From positions 2,852,001 through 2,916,000 of the forward strand of contig NZ_CP089588.1 of NCBI RefSeq assembly GCF_021249345.1: DNA of 64,000 nucleotides. Reading direction: 5' to 3'. Below the pieces are notes generated by a model. That model worked only from the letters and a program-made list of their open reading frames with translations. It was not told the origin of the DNA and ran no database searches. Every line of letters begins with the position of its first letter. The stretch's first letter is position 1. Position numbers and translations under genes: made by a program. This document shows, one piece after another, positions 52,332 to 60,097 of this stretch. The stretch comes from Halobacterium wangiae. GTDB lineage: Archaea > Halobacteriota > Halobacteria > Halobacteriales > Halobacteriaceae.

Positions 52332-52691
52332 GTGAGCTACTCCGTCGAACTCGTCGTGCCCGAGGACTGTGAACTTCCGCAGGCCGGCGAGACCGTCGAC
52401 GTCGAGGTTCCCGAGGACGAGTACGTGCTGTGGGCCGCCCGTGAGGCCGGCGTCTGGCTGCCTGCCGACTGCCAGCAGGGGTGGTGCTGTCGCTGCGCGG
52501 GCGAACTGCTCTCCGGCGAACTCGACCAGTCGGACTCCCGGCGGTACTTCGACACGGACCGGGAGGCCGCCCTCCACCTCCTGTGTACGGCTATCCCCCG
52601 GTCGGACTGCCGGATTCGGGTCTGCCAGTACGAGGAGATGCTCGACGAGCGAGCGAGACAGGAACTCCCACCTGGTAACTCGAAGCGGTAA
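52332..52691 (+). CDS. [2Fe-2S] plant-type ferredoxin
   Basis: A 119-residue ferredoxin. PADCQQGWCCRCAGELLSGEL gives the Cx4CxxC part and LHLLCTAIP supplies the last Cys of a plant-type [2Fe-2S] site. The first part is a typical beta-grasp (VVPEDCELPQAGETVDVEVPE). The start is GTG 52332. It lies 43 bp after the ferritin-like gene on the same strand, so it may supply electrons to release stored iron; this is an inference from context. Confidence 0.87.
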   Translation: MSYSVELVVPEDCELPQAGETVDVEVPEDEYVLWAAREAGVWLPADCQQGWCCRCAGELLSGELDQSDSRRYFDTDREAALHLLCTAIPRSDCRIRVCQYEEMLDERARQELPPGNSKR

Positions 52692-52722
52692 CTACTAGCC
52701 GCCGGCTGCCGCACGAGGAGAC

Positions 52723-53826
52723 ATGTTCCCGCGGCTCGCGTATCTCGAGTGGATAACCGGACGGCCGGACGTCGCGCTCTACGACCTCGCCACGAGCGAC
52801 ATGCGCGGCGACCGCGACCACGAACCCGAGATCGTCCCGGAGCCACTGGAGGGGCTCGACGACCCGCCGACGGGCGCCACCCTCGAGACGCAGATCGCCG
52901 GCGAGTACGGGGTCCACCCCGAGCAGGTGCTCGTCACCGCGGGCGCGTCGGTCGCCAACTTCGTCGCTATCGCCGCCGCACTCTACCCGGACGTCGACGC
53001 GGCCGACGCCGACGCGACGCCGCCGACAGCGCTCGTCGAAAAACCCACCTACGAACCCCTGTTGAAGACGCCGCGAGCCGTCGGCGGCGACGTCGACCGG
53101 TTCATCCGCCAGGACGAGTTCCGCCTCGACGCGGACCGCGTGGCGAAGGCGATGGCCGAGGACACCCACCTGGTCACGGTGACCAACCGCCACAACCCGA
53201 GTGGACGACTCGCCGACCGGGAGACCCTCTCCGAGGTCGCTGCCGTCGCCGACGACCACGACGCCAAACTGCTGGTCGACGAGGTGTACGCGGCGTACAC
53301 CGCAGACCCACTCGACGGGCCGTTCGGCGGGCCGACTGCAGCCGACCTCGACGGCGCCGTAGTCACCAACTCCTTCACGAAGTTCCACGGACTCTCCGAC
53401 GTCCGGATCGGCTGGATCGTCGCCGACCGCACGTTCGTCCAGCGGGCGCGCTCTATCGCCTACCACATCCCCGGGGTCTCCGGTCCTGGACGCGCGCTCG
53501 GGAAGCGCGTCTTCCATAACAGCGACGAACTCGACGAGCGCTCCCGGCAACTCGTCTCGACGAACGCCGACCTCCTCTCGGCGTTCGTCGAGAGTCGCGA
53601 CGACGTCGAGGGAGTTCTCGCCCCGGACAGCACGTTCGCGTTCCTCGACCCCGTCAACGTGGACGGCGATGAACTCGCGGAATCCGCCTGGGAGGAGGGC
53701 GTTCTCGTCGTCCCCGGCCGGTTCTTCGGCGACGACGAGCGAATTCGCGTGAGCCTCGGGCGGTCGCCGGACCACGTCGCAACGGCCCTCGACGCACTCG
53801 GTGCTGTCCTCGACGGTTTCCAGTAA
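52723..53826 (+). CDS. PLP-dependent aminotransferase, class I/II
   Basis: A 367-residue fold-type I aminotransferase. VTAGASVANFVAIAAAL binds the PLP phosphate region, TNRHNPSGRLADRETL holds the conserved Asn-Pro, LLVDEVYAAY contains the Asp that contacts PLP, and NSFTKFHGLSDVRIGW contains the Schiff-base Lys (SxTK). A C-terminal Arg (RIRVSLG) binds the substrate carboxylate. Substrate not clear. It starts with ATG 52723, 31 bp after the ferredoxin. Confidence 0.9.
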   Translation: MFPRLAYLEWITGRPDVALYDLATSDMRGDRDHEPEIVPEPLEGLDDPPTGATLETQIAGEYGVHPEQVLVTAGASVANFVAIAAALYPDVDAADADATPPTALVEKPTYEPLLKTPRAVGGDVDRFIRQDEFRLDADRVAKAMAEDTHLVTVTNRHNPSGRLADRETLSEVAAVADDHDAKLLVDEVYAAYTADPLDGPFGGPTAADLDGAVVTNSFTKFHGLSDVRIGWIVADRTFVQRARSIAYHIPGVSGPGRALGKRVFHNSDELDERSRQLVSTNADLLSAFVESRDDVEGVLAPDSTFAFLDPVNVDGDELAESAWEEGVLVVPGRFFGDDERIRVSLGRSPDHVATALDALGAVLDGFQ

Positions 53827-53892
53827 CTGTCTCGGTGCTATCTTCGACGATTTCCAGCACCGGCCCCAGTTCTGCTCGACGCGTGGCTTGAA

Positions 53893-53900
53893 CACTTATG
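53893..53900 (+). promoter_or_regulatory. TATA element of the PRC-barrel gene
   Basis: CACTTATG, 25-32 bp before the ATG at 53925. This spacing supports the ATG 53925 over an in-frame start at 53898. Confidence 0.6.
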
Positions 53901-53924
53901 GTCCCCCGCTCCATTCACGGGCAC

Positions 53925-54215
53925 ATGGAATCCGAAGCAGACGAGATCACCTCGCTTGTCGGCCGCGAGGTATACTCGAACAACGGCGTCTTCGTCGGCG
54001 AGATCGAGGACGTCCGGCTGAACCTGGACGCGGAGATGGTGAACGGACTCGCGCTCAGCGAGCTCAACCCCCAGCTCTTCTCGGCGGCGGCGACCGGCGA
54101 GAAGGGCGTCATCGTCCCCTACCGCTGGGTACGCGCGGTCGGCGACGTCGTCCTCATCAACGAGGTCGTCGAGCGCTACGAGAGCCCCGAACCCGAAGAG
54201 GAAGTCGCGGTCTGA
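53925..54215 (+). CDS. PRC-barrel domain protein (CdpB-like candidate)
   Basis: A 96-residue protein with one PRC-barrel domain: EITSLVGREVYSNNGVFVGE at the start and a C-terminal strand pair (GVIVPYRWVRAVGDVVLINE). It ends in an acidic tail. PRC-barrel proteins CdpB1/CdpB2 bind SepF in haloarchaeal cell division; this one is of similar size, but the link is only by domain. ATG 53925 is supported by the TATA spacing. Confidence 0.82.
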   Translation: MESEADEITSLVGREVYSNNGVFVGEIEDVRLNLDAEMVNGLALSELNPQLFSAAATGEKGVIVPYRWVRAVGDVVLINEVVERYESPEPEEEVAV

Positions 54216-54341
54216 AGGCAGTCGACGCGGGTCGTTCTTCTGGTAGTCGACTGACGCTGGCGAGCGCCTGCTGGAGTCAGCCGTGTAACCGGCTGCCGAG
54301 CAACAACTAAGTGCAGACGGTGTTCCACTGTACGTACTCCC

Positions 54342-54527
54342 GTGAATCGGAACCCCCTCCTGAAACGGACCGCCTCCCAGCTGTTCGCTACCGGGTTCGG
54401 CTTCGTCATCGTCGCGGTGCTACTCACCGGCGAAGCGACGGTAGTTGCGAACGCGATGTGGAAGGCGGCGGTCGCGCTCGCCGTCTTCGCGGTCGTCGCG
54501 TTCCAGATCAGTAACAGAGCTCCGTGA
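54342..54527 (+). CDS. Small two-helix membrane protein
   Basis: A 61-residue protein starting with GTG 54342. The first 12 residues are basic (NRNPLLKRTAS). Two hydrophobic helices (FATGFGFVIVAVLLTG; AVALAVFAVVAFQIS) follow. No family recognised. A TATA-like CAACTAAGTG at 54302-54311 lies 30-40 bp upstream. Convergent with the phosphatase gene, 48 bp apart. Confidence 0.6.
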   Translation: MNRNPLLKRTASQLFATGFGFVIVAVLLTGEATVVANAMWKAAVALAVFAVVAFQISNRAP

Positions 54528-54575
54528 CCGACGCCAGAGTTGCGTCGGCGACTCTCACTGCTCTGCTGGAGCGCA

Positions 54576-55046
54576 CTATCGTCGAGCAGCGAGGTAGACG
54601 ACGGCGAGTTCGTGGAGCGCCGGGTGTGGCACAGCGTGTGGCCGAGCGTCCTGTACGCTGTGCAGCGCGTCGACGAAGGTCCTGTCCTCCTCGGCGGCGA
54701 TCGCCGTCGCAGCGAGCGTGCTGCTCCGAGAGATTCCCGCCTCGCAGTGTATCAGTGTCGACCCGTCCCGCCCGTGGAGGTCGCACGCCGCGTCGGCGGC
54801 CGCCTCGAACGCGGCCCAGTCGTTCCCGGGACCGTCCGCCAGGGGGCAGTGGTGGGTCGTGAGTGGGTGTTCGTCCCCGGTCGCCGACAGCACGACGTCG
54901 AACGACCGGTCGTGGCACGCCGGGTCCGCGGCGAGCGCGTTCCCGAGGAACAGGTCGCGGTCACCGATGCGCCGGAGTACGGGACGCTTTGCGGTGTAGC
55001 CGAACGGTCGGACGAACAGGTTCGAACTGGTTGAGTCGTGGCTCAT
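54576..55046 (-). CDS. Dual-specificity protein phosphatase
   Basis: A 156-residue cysteine phosphatase. The P-loop is LIHCEAGISRSSTLAA, the HCxxGxxRS signature of DSP/PTP enzymes. A general-acid Asp is likely in the loop CPLADGPGNDW. Substrate unknown; phospho-Tyr/Ser/Thr proteins or phosphoinositol-like lipids are possible. It follows the TrkA-N/DHH gene by 40 bp on the same strand. Confidence 0.88.
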   Translation of the reverse strand: MSHDSTSSNLFVRPFGYTAKRPVLRRIGDRDLFLGNALAADPACHDRSFDVVLSATGDEHPLTTHHCPLADGPGNDWAAFEAAADAACDLHGRDGSTLIHCEAGISRSSTLAATAIAAEEDRTFVDALHSVQDARPHAVPHPALHELAVVYLAARR

Positions 55047-55086
55047 TCGACCCGCAAGCGGGCGGACTGCCGACGGACGCGTGCGT

Positions 55087-56538
55087 CTAACTCCCGTTGC
55101 TCCCGCTCTCGGACTCGACGCCCATCGCGTCGAACAGTTTGCGCGTCACCGCCTCCTCCGTCAGGGCGAGCAGCGTGTTCCGGTTGTCCTCGGTGGTCTC
55201 GATACCCGTGAAGATGCCCAGCGGAATCTCCGCGGACGCCTGCGTCGAGTGCCCGGCGGCCTCGCCGATGTCGACGAACGCGTCGGCGAGCACGCGCCCG
55301 ATGTTCAGGCGGATGTCCTTCGAGCGCGCGGCGAGGTAGATGGTGTCGTCGACGATGCCGAACACTGCGGTGGTGGTGATGCCCTCCAGGTTGAGGAGCT
55401 GGGAGGCGGCCTGCGCGAGCGCGTCCCGGTCCCGGATGAACCCCGCGTTCGAGACGAGGTGGCTCCCCTGGACCTCGCGGCTGGTGATGGCCTCCGCGAG
55501 CACGTCCAGGGTCTCCGGGCTCATGTTCGGGGACTCCACCTGTTCGAGGGTGTCGTGGTCGGCGAACGGGTAGAGGTACGCTGCCGCGGTGAGGTCCGCT
55601 GGCGTTGTGTCGCGGCGGAAGTCCAGCGTCTCCGCGCGGATCCCGTAGAGGAGCGCTGTGGCGACCTCCTGGCTGACGGAGAGGTCGAACTCCTGGATGT
55701 ACTTCGTGAGGATGGTCGACGTCGCGGAGACGTTCGGGCGCACGTCGGCAAACTCCGAGTCGAACGGGTCGTCGACCTCGTAGTGGTCGATGAATATGTC
55801 GACGTCGTGGTCGATGCTCACTTCGCCGGCCTTCGCCGGGTCGATGAGTGCGACCGTCTCGTAGCCCCCGATGTCGACGTCGTCGTACGGCGTCAGTTCG
55901 ATGTCGAGGAGGTTGACGAACGCGCGGTTCTCCTGGTGGCCGATGTCCCCGAAGTAGAGGATGTCGGCGTCCACGCCGAGGTGGGTCGCGATGGCCTGCA
56001 GCGCGGCCGCCGCGGCGATGGAGTCCGGGTCCGGGTTGTCGTGCGTGACGATGGCGAGTCTGCCGCCGGTCCGCTCGATGACATCGGCGAGTTGGCGGGC
56101 CTTGTACTCGAGTTCGCCGGACTCGAGCGCGCGGAGTGCGGCGTCGGCGATGACCGAGGACGGGTTGATGACGACGTCCGCGCCGAGTTCCGTGAGTTCG
56201 TCGCTCGTCACGGGGTCGCTGGCGCGCACGACCACGAACTGGTCTTCGTTGCGCCCGCGGATGTTCGCGACGGCGGCCTCGTTGGCGTCCACGTCGGAGG
56301 CCATGATGAGCACGACGTCGCGGTCGGCGACCAGCCCGGCCACCTCCTCGTCGCGGATGTCCGCGACCTGTGCGTTCAGGTCCTGATCGCGGAGCGCCTC
56401 CACGCGGGACTCGTCTCTGTCCACGATGAGGACGTCCTTCCCCCGCTCGACCAGTTCCTCGGCGACGGCGTGGCCGACGCTCCCACAGCCCAGAATGGCG
56501 TACGTGGACATCGAGGAGATGGTTGCCCGGCTACTCAT
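55087..56538 (-). CDS. TrkA-N plus DHH/DHHA1 phosphoesterase
   Basis: A 483-residue protein. An N-terminal Rossmann (TrkA-N/RCK-like) domain has STYAILGCGSVGHAVAEEL (~10-130). A DHH phosphoesterase follows: VTHDNPDPDSIAAAAAL (Asp/His metal site) and DIFIDHYEVDD (DHH-like). The C-terminus is a DHHA1 domain (GEAAGHSTQASAEIPLGIF). The domain pair recalls archaeal c-di-AMP or oligonucleotide phosphodiesterases, with nucleotide sensing by the TrkA-N domain. ATG 56538 or Met at 56511 are both possible starts. Upstream is a divergent-free gap of 74 bp. Confidence 0.87.
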   Translation of the reverse strand: MSSRATISSMSTYAILGCGSVGHAVAEELVERGKDVLIVDRDESRVEALRDQDLNAQVADIRDEEVAGLVADRDVVLIMASDVDANEAAVANIRGRNEDQFVVVRASDPVTSDELTELGADVVINPSSVIADAALRALESGELEYKARQLADVIERTGGRLAIVTHDNPDPDSIAAAAALQAIATHLGVDADILYFGDIGHQENRAFVNLLDIELTPYDDVDIGGYETVALIDPAKAGEVSIDHDVDIFIDHYEVDDPFDSEFADVRPNVSATSTILTKYIQEFDLSVSQEVATALLYGIRAETLDFRRDTTPADLTAAAYLYPFADHDTLEQVESPNMSPETLDVLAEAITSREVQGSHLVSNAGFIRDRDALAQAASQLLNLEGITTTAVFGIVDDTIYLAARSKDIRLNIGRVLADAFVDIGEAAGHSTQASAEIPLGIFTGIETTEDNRNTLLALTEEAVTRKLFDAMGVESESGSNGS

Positions 56539-56612
56539 GATGTACCCGGATAGCGGAGGCCGTCACTTAACGTTCCCGACCTCTTCCCGCCAGCCCGCCC
56601 CGCTGGCGGTGC

Positions 56613-57455
56613 TCACTCGTAGGTCAGCGTCATGCCGTCGTCGAAACGGAGGTCCCCGCCGTTGAGGTGGCTGCCCAGTTCCGAGAACCCCAGGACGAAG
56701 AGGTTCGCGACGTCCACCGGTTCCATCATCTCCGTCGCACGGGACTGCCCGAGCATCACGTCCTCGACGACCTCGCGCTCGGAGATTCCCCGCTCGGCGG
56801 CCGTGTCCGGGATCTGGTCGACGACGAGCGGCGTCTTCACGTACCCCGTCGAGACGGAGAACGAGCGCACGTCACCGTCGCCCTCCGCGGCGATGGACTG
56901 CGTCAGCCCCCGAATGCCGAACTTCGCGACGTTGTACGCGACCTTGTCCGCGGTGACGTAGTGGCCGTGGACAGAGGCCATGTTGCCGACGGCGCCGCTC
57001 CCCGCCTCGCGAATGTGTGGGAGCGCGTGCTTCGCGATGAGCGTCGGCGCGCGCACCATCACCGCCTGCATCGTGTCGTAGACGTCCATCGGGAACTCCT
57101 CGATGGGAGCGACGTGCTGGAGTCCGGCGACGTTCGCGACGTACCGCAGGTCACCCAGCTCCGCCGCCGCCTCGACGGCCGCGATAACCGCCTCGTCGTC
57201 GGTCAGGTCGGCTTCAACGGGGTGGATATCGCCCGGTGCGCCCATCTCCTCGGCGACCGCAGCGGTCTCCGCCAACCCCTCCCGGTCGACGTCCAGCGCC
57301 GCGACGGTGAGTCCATTGACTGCGAGCGCGACTGCGGTCGCTCGCCCGATGCCCGAGGCCGCGCCGGTGACGAGCGCGACCGACTCCGGACCGAAGCGCT
57401 CGTCGTCGACCACGTGGACGTCGTCCCGAACAAGGGTCGGTGACTCGACTGACAT
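56613..57455 (-). CDS. Short-chain dehydrogenase/reductase (3-hydroxybutyrate-dehydrogenase-like)
   Basis: A 280-residue SDR. VTGAASGIGRATAVAL is the cofactor loop (TGxxxGIG), DVD (ALDVDRE) supports NAD preference, NVAG is the structural motif and the catalytic residues are Ser in ASVHGHY and Tyr-xxx-Lys in YNVAK. Architecture resembles 3-hydroxybutyrate dehydrogenase, but substrate is unproven. ATG 57455 gives a 17-residue pre-domain tail; upstream codons are not needed. Confidence 0.87.
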   Translation of the reverse strand: MSVESPTLVRDDVHVVDDERFGPESVALVTGAASGIGRATAVALAVNGLTVAALDVDREGLAETAAVAEEMGAPGDIHPVEADLTDDEAVIAAVEAAAELGDLRYVANVAGLQHVAPIEEFPMDVYDTMQAVMVRAPTLIAKHALPHIREAGSGAVGNMASVHGHYVTADKVAYNVAKFGIRGLTQSIAAEGDGDVRSFSVSTGYVKTPLVVDQIPDTAAERGISEREVVEDVMLGQSRATEMMEPVDVANLFVLGFSELGSHLNGGDLRFDDGMTLTYE

Positions 57456-57518
57456 GACCGGGAGTTTCGACCGCGAGAACTTAAAGCCGCACCGTGGTCT
57501 GCGTGCCGAATCAGAACG

Positions 57519-57526
57519 TATTTTAG
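57519..57526 (+). promoter_or_regulatory. TATA element of tRNA-Lys
   Basis: TATTTTAG 28-35 bp upstream of the first tRNA base, matching the spacing of archaeal tRNA promoters. Confidence 0.6.
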
Positions 57527-57553
57527 TAGCACCGCGCAATCATTGACTGCGCT

Positions 57554-57627
57554 GGGCCGGTAGCTCAGTTCGGCAGAGCGACGGACTCTTAATCCGTCGG
57601 TCGCGTGTTCAAATCGCGCCCGGCCCG
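57554..57627 (+). tRNA. tRNA-Lys (anticodon CTT)
   Basis: A complete 74-nt cloverleaf. The acceptor stem GGGCCGG pairs with CCGGCCC, the D arm has GCTC...GAGC, the anticodon stem ACGGA/TCCGT frames loop CTCTTAA with anticodon CTT (Lys, codon AAG), and the T arm is GCGTG-TTCAAAT-CGCGC. The discriminator is G. CCA is not encoded, and no intron is seen. Confidence 0.95.
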
Positions 57628-57807
57628 CTACTCTCTGACCACGACCCCGAGCGAACGCCGTGTCGCTCGCGTCGTTTCGTGGACGTGTCGCGCCCGGCCC
57701 GCTTCTGCGAAGAACGAACGTGACTAGCGAAACGAGCAGCGACGCATCCGGGTCCCCGCTCGACTCGCGACTGGCACGGTGTTCCCGAGGTACTGGACCG
57801 TACCGTA

Positions 57808-57815
57808 GTTTTATG
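57808..57815 (+). promoter_or_regulatory. TATA element of uspA
   Basis: GTTTTATG, 25-32 bp before the ATG at 57840, giving a leaderless start. Confidence 0.65.
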
Positions 57816-57839
57816 CGGTGGACGGGCGTTGCACCGCGT

Positions 57840-58259
57840 ATGTATCGCGTACTGGTGCCGGTTGACGAGGACGTGGACCGAGCGGTTTCGCAGGCGAGCT
57901 ACGTGACGGACCTGCCCGAGGCTGCGGAGAACGTGGAAGTGATCCTGCTGTTCGTGTTCACGGGGGACGACGACGAACTGCCCTCGGAGATGCAGCAGTT
58001 CAAGACTGCCGACCGAATCCAGTCGGTGCGGCGCGCCCGCGACCACCTCCAGGACCACGGCGTCGAGACGATCGTCCGGGACGACTCCGGGGACACGACC
58101 GACGACATCATCCAGGAGGCCGAGGAGTACGACGTCGACGCGATCGTCCTCGGCGGTCGGAAGCGCTCGCCCGCGGGGAAGGCGATCTTCGGCAGCGTCA
58201 CGCAGTCGGTCATCCTGAACACCGACCGGCCCGTCGTCGTCACTGGAAAGAACTCGTAG
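57840..58259 (+). CDS. Universal stress protein (UspA family)
   Basis: A 139-residue UspA-fold protein. YRVLVPVDEDVDRAVSQASYV is the first strand-loop and GGRKRSPAGKAIFGSVTQSV is the ATP-binding GxxxxG(x9)GS motif. It is probably cytoplasmic and may act in stress adaptation. The ATG 57840 is supported by a TATA element at leaderless distance. Confidence 0.9.
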   Translation: MYRVLVPVDEDVDRAVSQASYVTDLPEAAENVEVILLFVFTGDDDELPSEMQQFKTADRIQSVRRARDHLQDHGVETIVRDDSGDTTDDIIQEAEEYDVDAIVLGGRKRSPAGKAIFGSVTQSVILNTDRPVVVTGKNS

Positions 58260-58641
58260 ACCGCCCGCTCACCGACGACCGTTGGGCATCCATTCTCGCC
58301 GGATCTGACCACGTACGTACCGTTCGAAATGCAGGAGTGCCGACAGTGCGGTGGATCGTCCACCACGTTCGAGTCGTCGAACGTGGTGCAGACGCGCTAA
58401 CTGTTGACCGAACTGCGAGGTAGCGGGACCAGTCTGTTGGGAGCTCCTTCGAGTGAACACCCGTCGCTCGTTCCGAAGAGGACTGCGGAGTGAAAGTGAA
58501 ACGACCGGAGGGGGTCACCGTGGCTGCCCACGTGGCCGCTCTACTGGCCGCTCACGTCATACGGCCTGTTACCGGAACCGGGCTTCACTTTCACCGTCTG
58601 GAACCAGCAGGCCTTATGCGGCCGCTGGACAACTTCGGGGC
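58260..58641. other. Structured 382-bp intergenic region
   Basis: No convincing gene is present; short open frames on either strand lack typical haloarchaeal composition. It contains a perfect hairpin at 58361-58388, a palindrome-like ACGTACGTACC at 58312-58322 and a pair of inverted 11-mers (GTGAAAGTGAA near 58491, TTCACTTTCAC near 58585). A TATA-like CCTTATGCG just before 58622 would serve the gene at 58642. Confidence 0.5.
58361..58388. repeat. Perfect 12-bp inverted repeat (hairpin)
   Basis: CACCACGTTCGA and TCGAACGTGGTG are exact inverted copies separated by GTCG. In RNA it would form a strong 12-bp stem with a four-base loop. No T-tract follows, so it is not a typical terminator. Confidence 0.75.
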
Positions 58642-59031
58642 ATGACCGCGTTCGGCGACCTGCCCGAGAGCTGGCGGGTGTGGAACGAGGACGACGCGGG
58701 GGACGCGATTCTCGTCTACCGTCCGGACGTCTTCGACAGCCAGCAGTTCCCCGCCCCCTGCCTCCCGACCATCCGCGTCAGCCAGCGACCCCCGACACAG
58801 CGCAGGCGCCGCGCCGGGTCGACCAACGAGGGCTGGTTCGTCTGGCTCGGTCTCGAACCGGAGGTCCGGGTGAAGGCGGTTGACGCCGCCTTCGATACGC
58901 GAGCGGAGGCCGTCGCGGGCGCCGTCGACCTCGCCGCACGCTTCGACGACGGAGCGGTGGATTACCGCGGCGCCTACCAGATCCCCCGCGACGACTACCT
59001 CGACGAACTCGACGACCTCACGGGCGAGTAA
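58642..59031 (+). CDS. Conserved haloarchaeal protein, DUF5820-like
   Basis: A 129-residue protein. Motifs include LPESWRVWNEDDAGDAILVY at the start, QFPAPCLPTIRVSQR and GWFVWLGLEPEVRV. A small beta-rich fold is likely. It resembles DUF5820, known only from haloarchaea (from memory). The ATG 58642 lies about 25 bp after CCTTATGCG, so it is leaderless. No function known. Confidence 0.7.
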   Translation: MTAFGDLPESWRVWNEDDAGDAILVYRPDVFDSQQFPAPCLPTIRVSQRPPTQRRRRAGSTNEGWFVWLGLEPEVRVKAVDAAFDTRAEAVAGAVDLAARFDDGAVDYRGAYQIPRDDYLDELDDLTGE

Positions 59032-59101
59032 CCGCCAGTCGCCGGGCCACTCGGCCAGTGTCGTTTTTCGGCGGCGGGAGGGACGAGCCCCAGGCGTTCC
59101 G

Positions 59102-59518
59102 TTAGCGGTGTACGTACCGTTCGAGGCCACCGAACACCGCGTAGAGGAGGAAGTAGACGGGTGCGAGGTACATCGCGTACACCGCGAGACCGAACACCGT
59201 CTGACTCGTCAGGACGCCGGTCGCCGCACCGTAGCCGAGCCAGCCGAGGACGACCGTCACGAGCACGACCAGCGGTGAGACGAGGCGGTACCGCAGGTAC
59301 GCGGCCACCGGGACTGCGAAACACGCGACCGCGACTCCGCCCACGAGAACGAGCACGCCGAGGACCTCGCCGTCGAGGTTCGCCAGGAAGTCCTCGACGC
59401 TCCAGTTCGCGACGACCAGTCCTGCGGCGACGTAGATACCCAGCACGCCCAGGCCGACCCCGACACCGACGAGCGAGGCGACACCGAGCGGCTGTTCCTG
59501 TTGTCGGGCGGACACCAT
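59102..59518 (-). CDS. Four-helix membrane protein
   Basis: A 138-residue protein with four predicted helices: ~14-34, 50-70, 78-97 and 105-128, and a basic C-terminus (GGLERYVHR). The ATG 59518 starts a short polar N-terminus (VSARQQEQPLG). No family recognised. It converges on the DUF5820-like gene, 70 bp apart. Confidence 0.65.
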   Translation of the reverse strand: MVSARQQEQPLGVASLVGVGVGLGVLGIYVAAGLVVANWSVEDFLANLDGEVLGVLVLVGGVAVACFAVPVAAYLRYRLVSPLVVLVTVVLGWLGYGAATGVLTSQTVFGLAVYAMYLAPVYFLLYAVFGGLERYVHR

Positions 59519-59650
59519 CGTTGGACAGTACGTTTCGCCGTCAGAAAAGCTCTTCCGGCCGCTCGGCCGACAGTCGGCGTCGCCCAGGCCGAGGACAGCA
59601 GAACGTGCGTGAGCGGGAGGCTTAACCACGCTCGCCCCGAACCCCCGGCC

Positions 59651-60097
59651 ATGTCTATCACGCTCCTCGGCGCGCGGCTCGCCGAGCCGGGCACGGAGTT
59701 CGTCTACCGGGGCGAGTCCTCGGCCTGCGAGGGGTGTCCCTACCGACAGCAGTGTCTCAACCTCCAGACGGGCGTCCGCTACGAGGTGACCGAGCGCCGC
59801 GAGGGCGGCCAGGTTCTGGACTGCGCCGTCCACGACGAGGGCGTCGTGGCCGTGGACGTCGAGCCTGCGTCGGTGACGGCGAACGTCCCGTCGAAGGGAG
59901 CGTACGCGGGCAGCAAGGGGAAGCTAGCGGGTCCGTGCCCGCACACGGAGTGCCCGAGCCACGAGTTCTGTGAGCCGTCGGGCGCGGAGTTCGACGCGGA
60001 GTACCAGATTGCGGACATCCTCGGGGACCCGCCCCACGACTACTGCGCGCTCGACCGGGAACTGACGCTCGTGGAGTTCGCACCCTCCGAAGACTGA
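59651..60097 (+). CDS. UPF0179 family Cys-rich protein
   Basis: A 148-residue protein. Cys residues in CEGCPYRQQCLNLQ, VLDC, CPHTECPSHEFCEP and DYCALDRE could bind zinc or an Fe-S cluster. The opening SITLLGARLAEPGTEFVYRG is the UPF0179 signature, found widely in archaea. No function is known. The ATG 59651 is the only reasonable start. The last 58 bp overlap the 3' end of the convergent gene 60040-60876. Confidence 0.88.
   Translation: MSITLLGARLAEPGTEFVYRGESSACEGCPYRQQCLNLQTGVRYEVTERREGGQVLDCAVHDEGVVAVDVEPASVTANVPSKGAYAGSKGKLAGPCPHTECPSHEFCEPSGAEFDAEYQIADILGDPPHDYCALDRELTLVEFAPSED

Noticed and set aside
58240-58518. A 92-codon minus-strand frame in the intergenic region
   Set aside because: Its composition is Ser/Thr/Arg-rich and not acidic, no family is recognised and it runs into the uspA 3' end.
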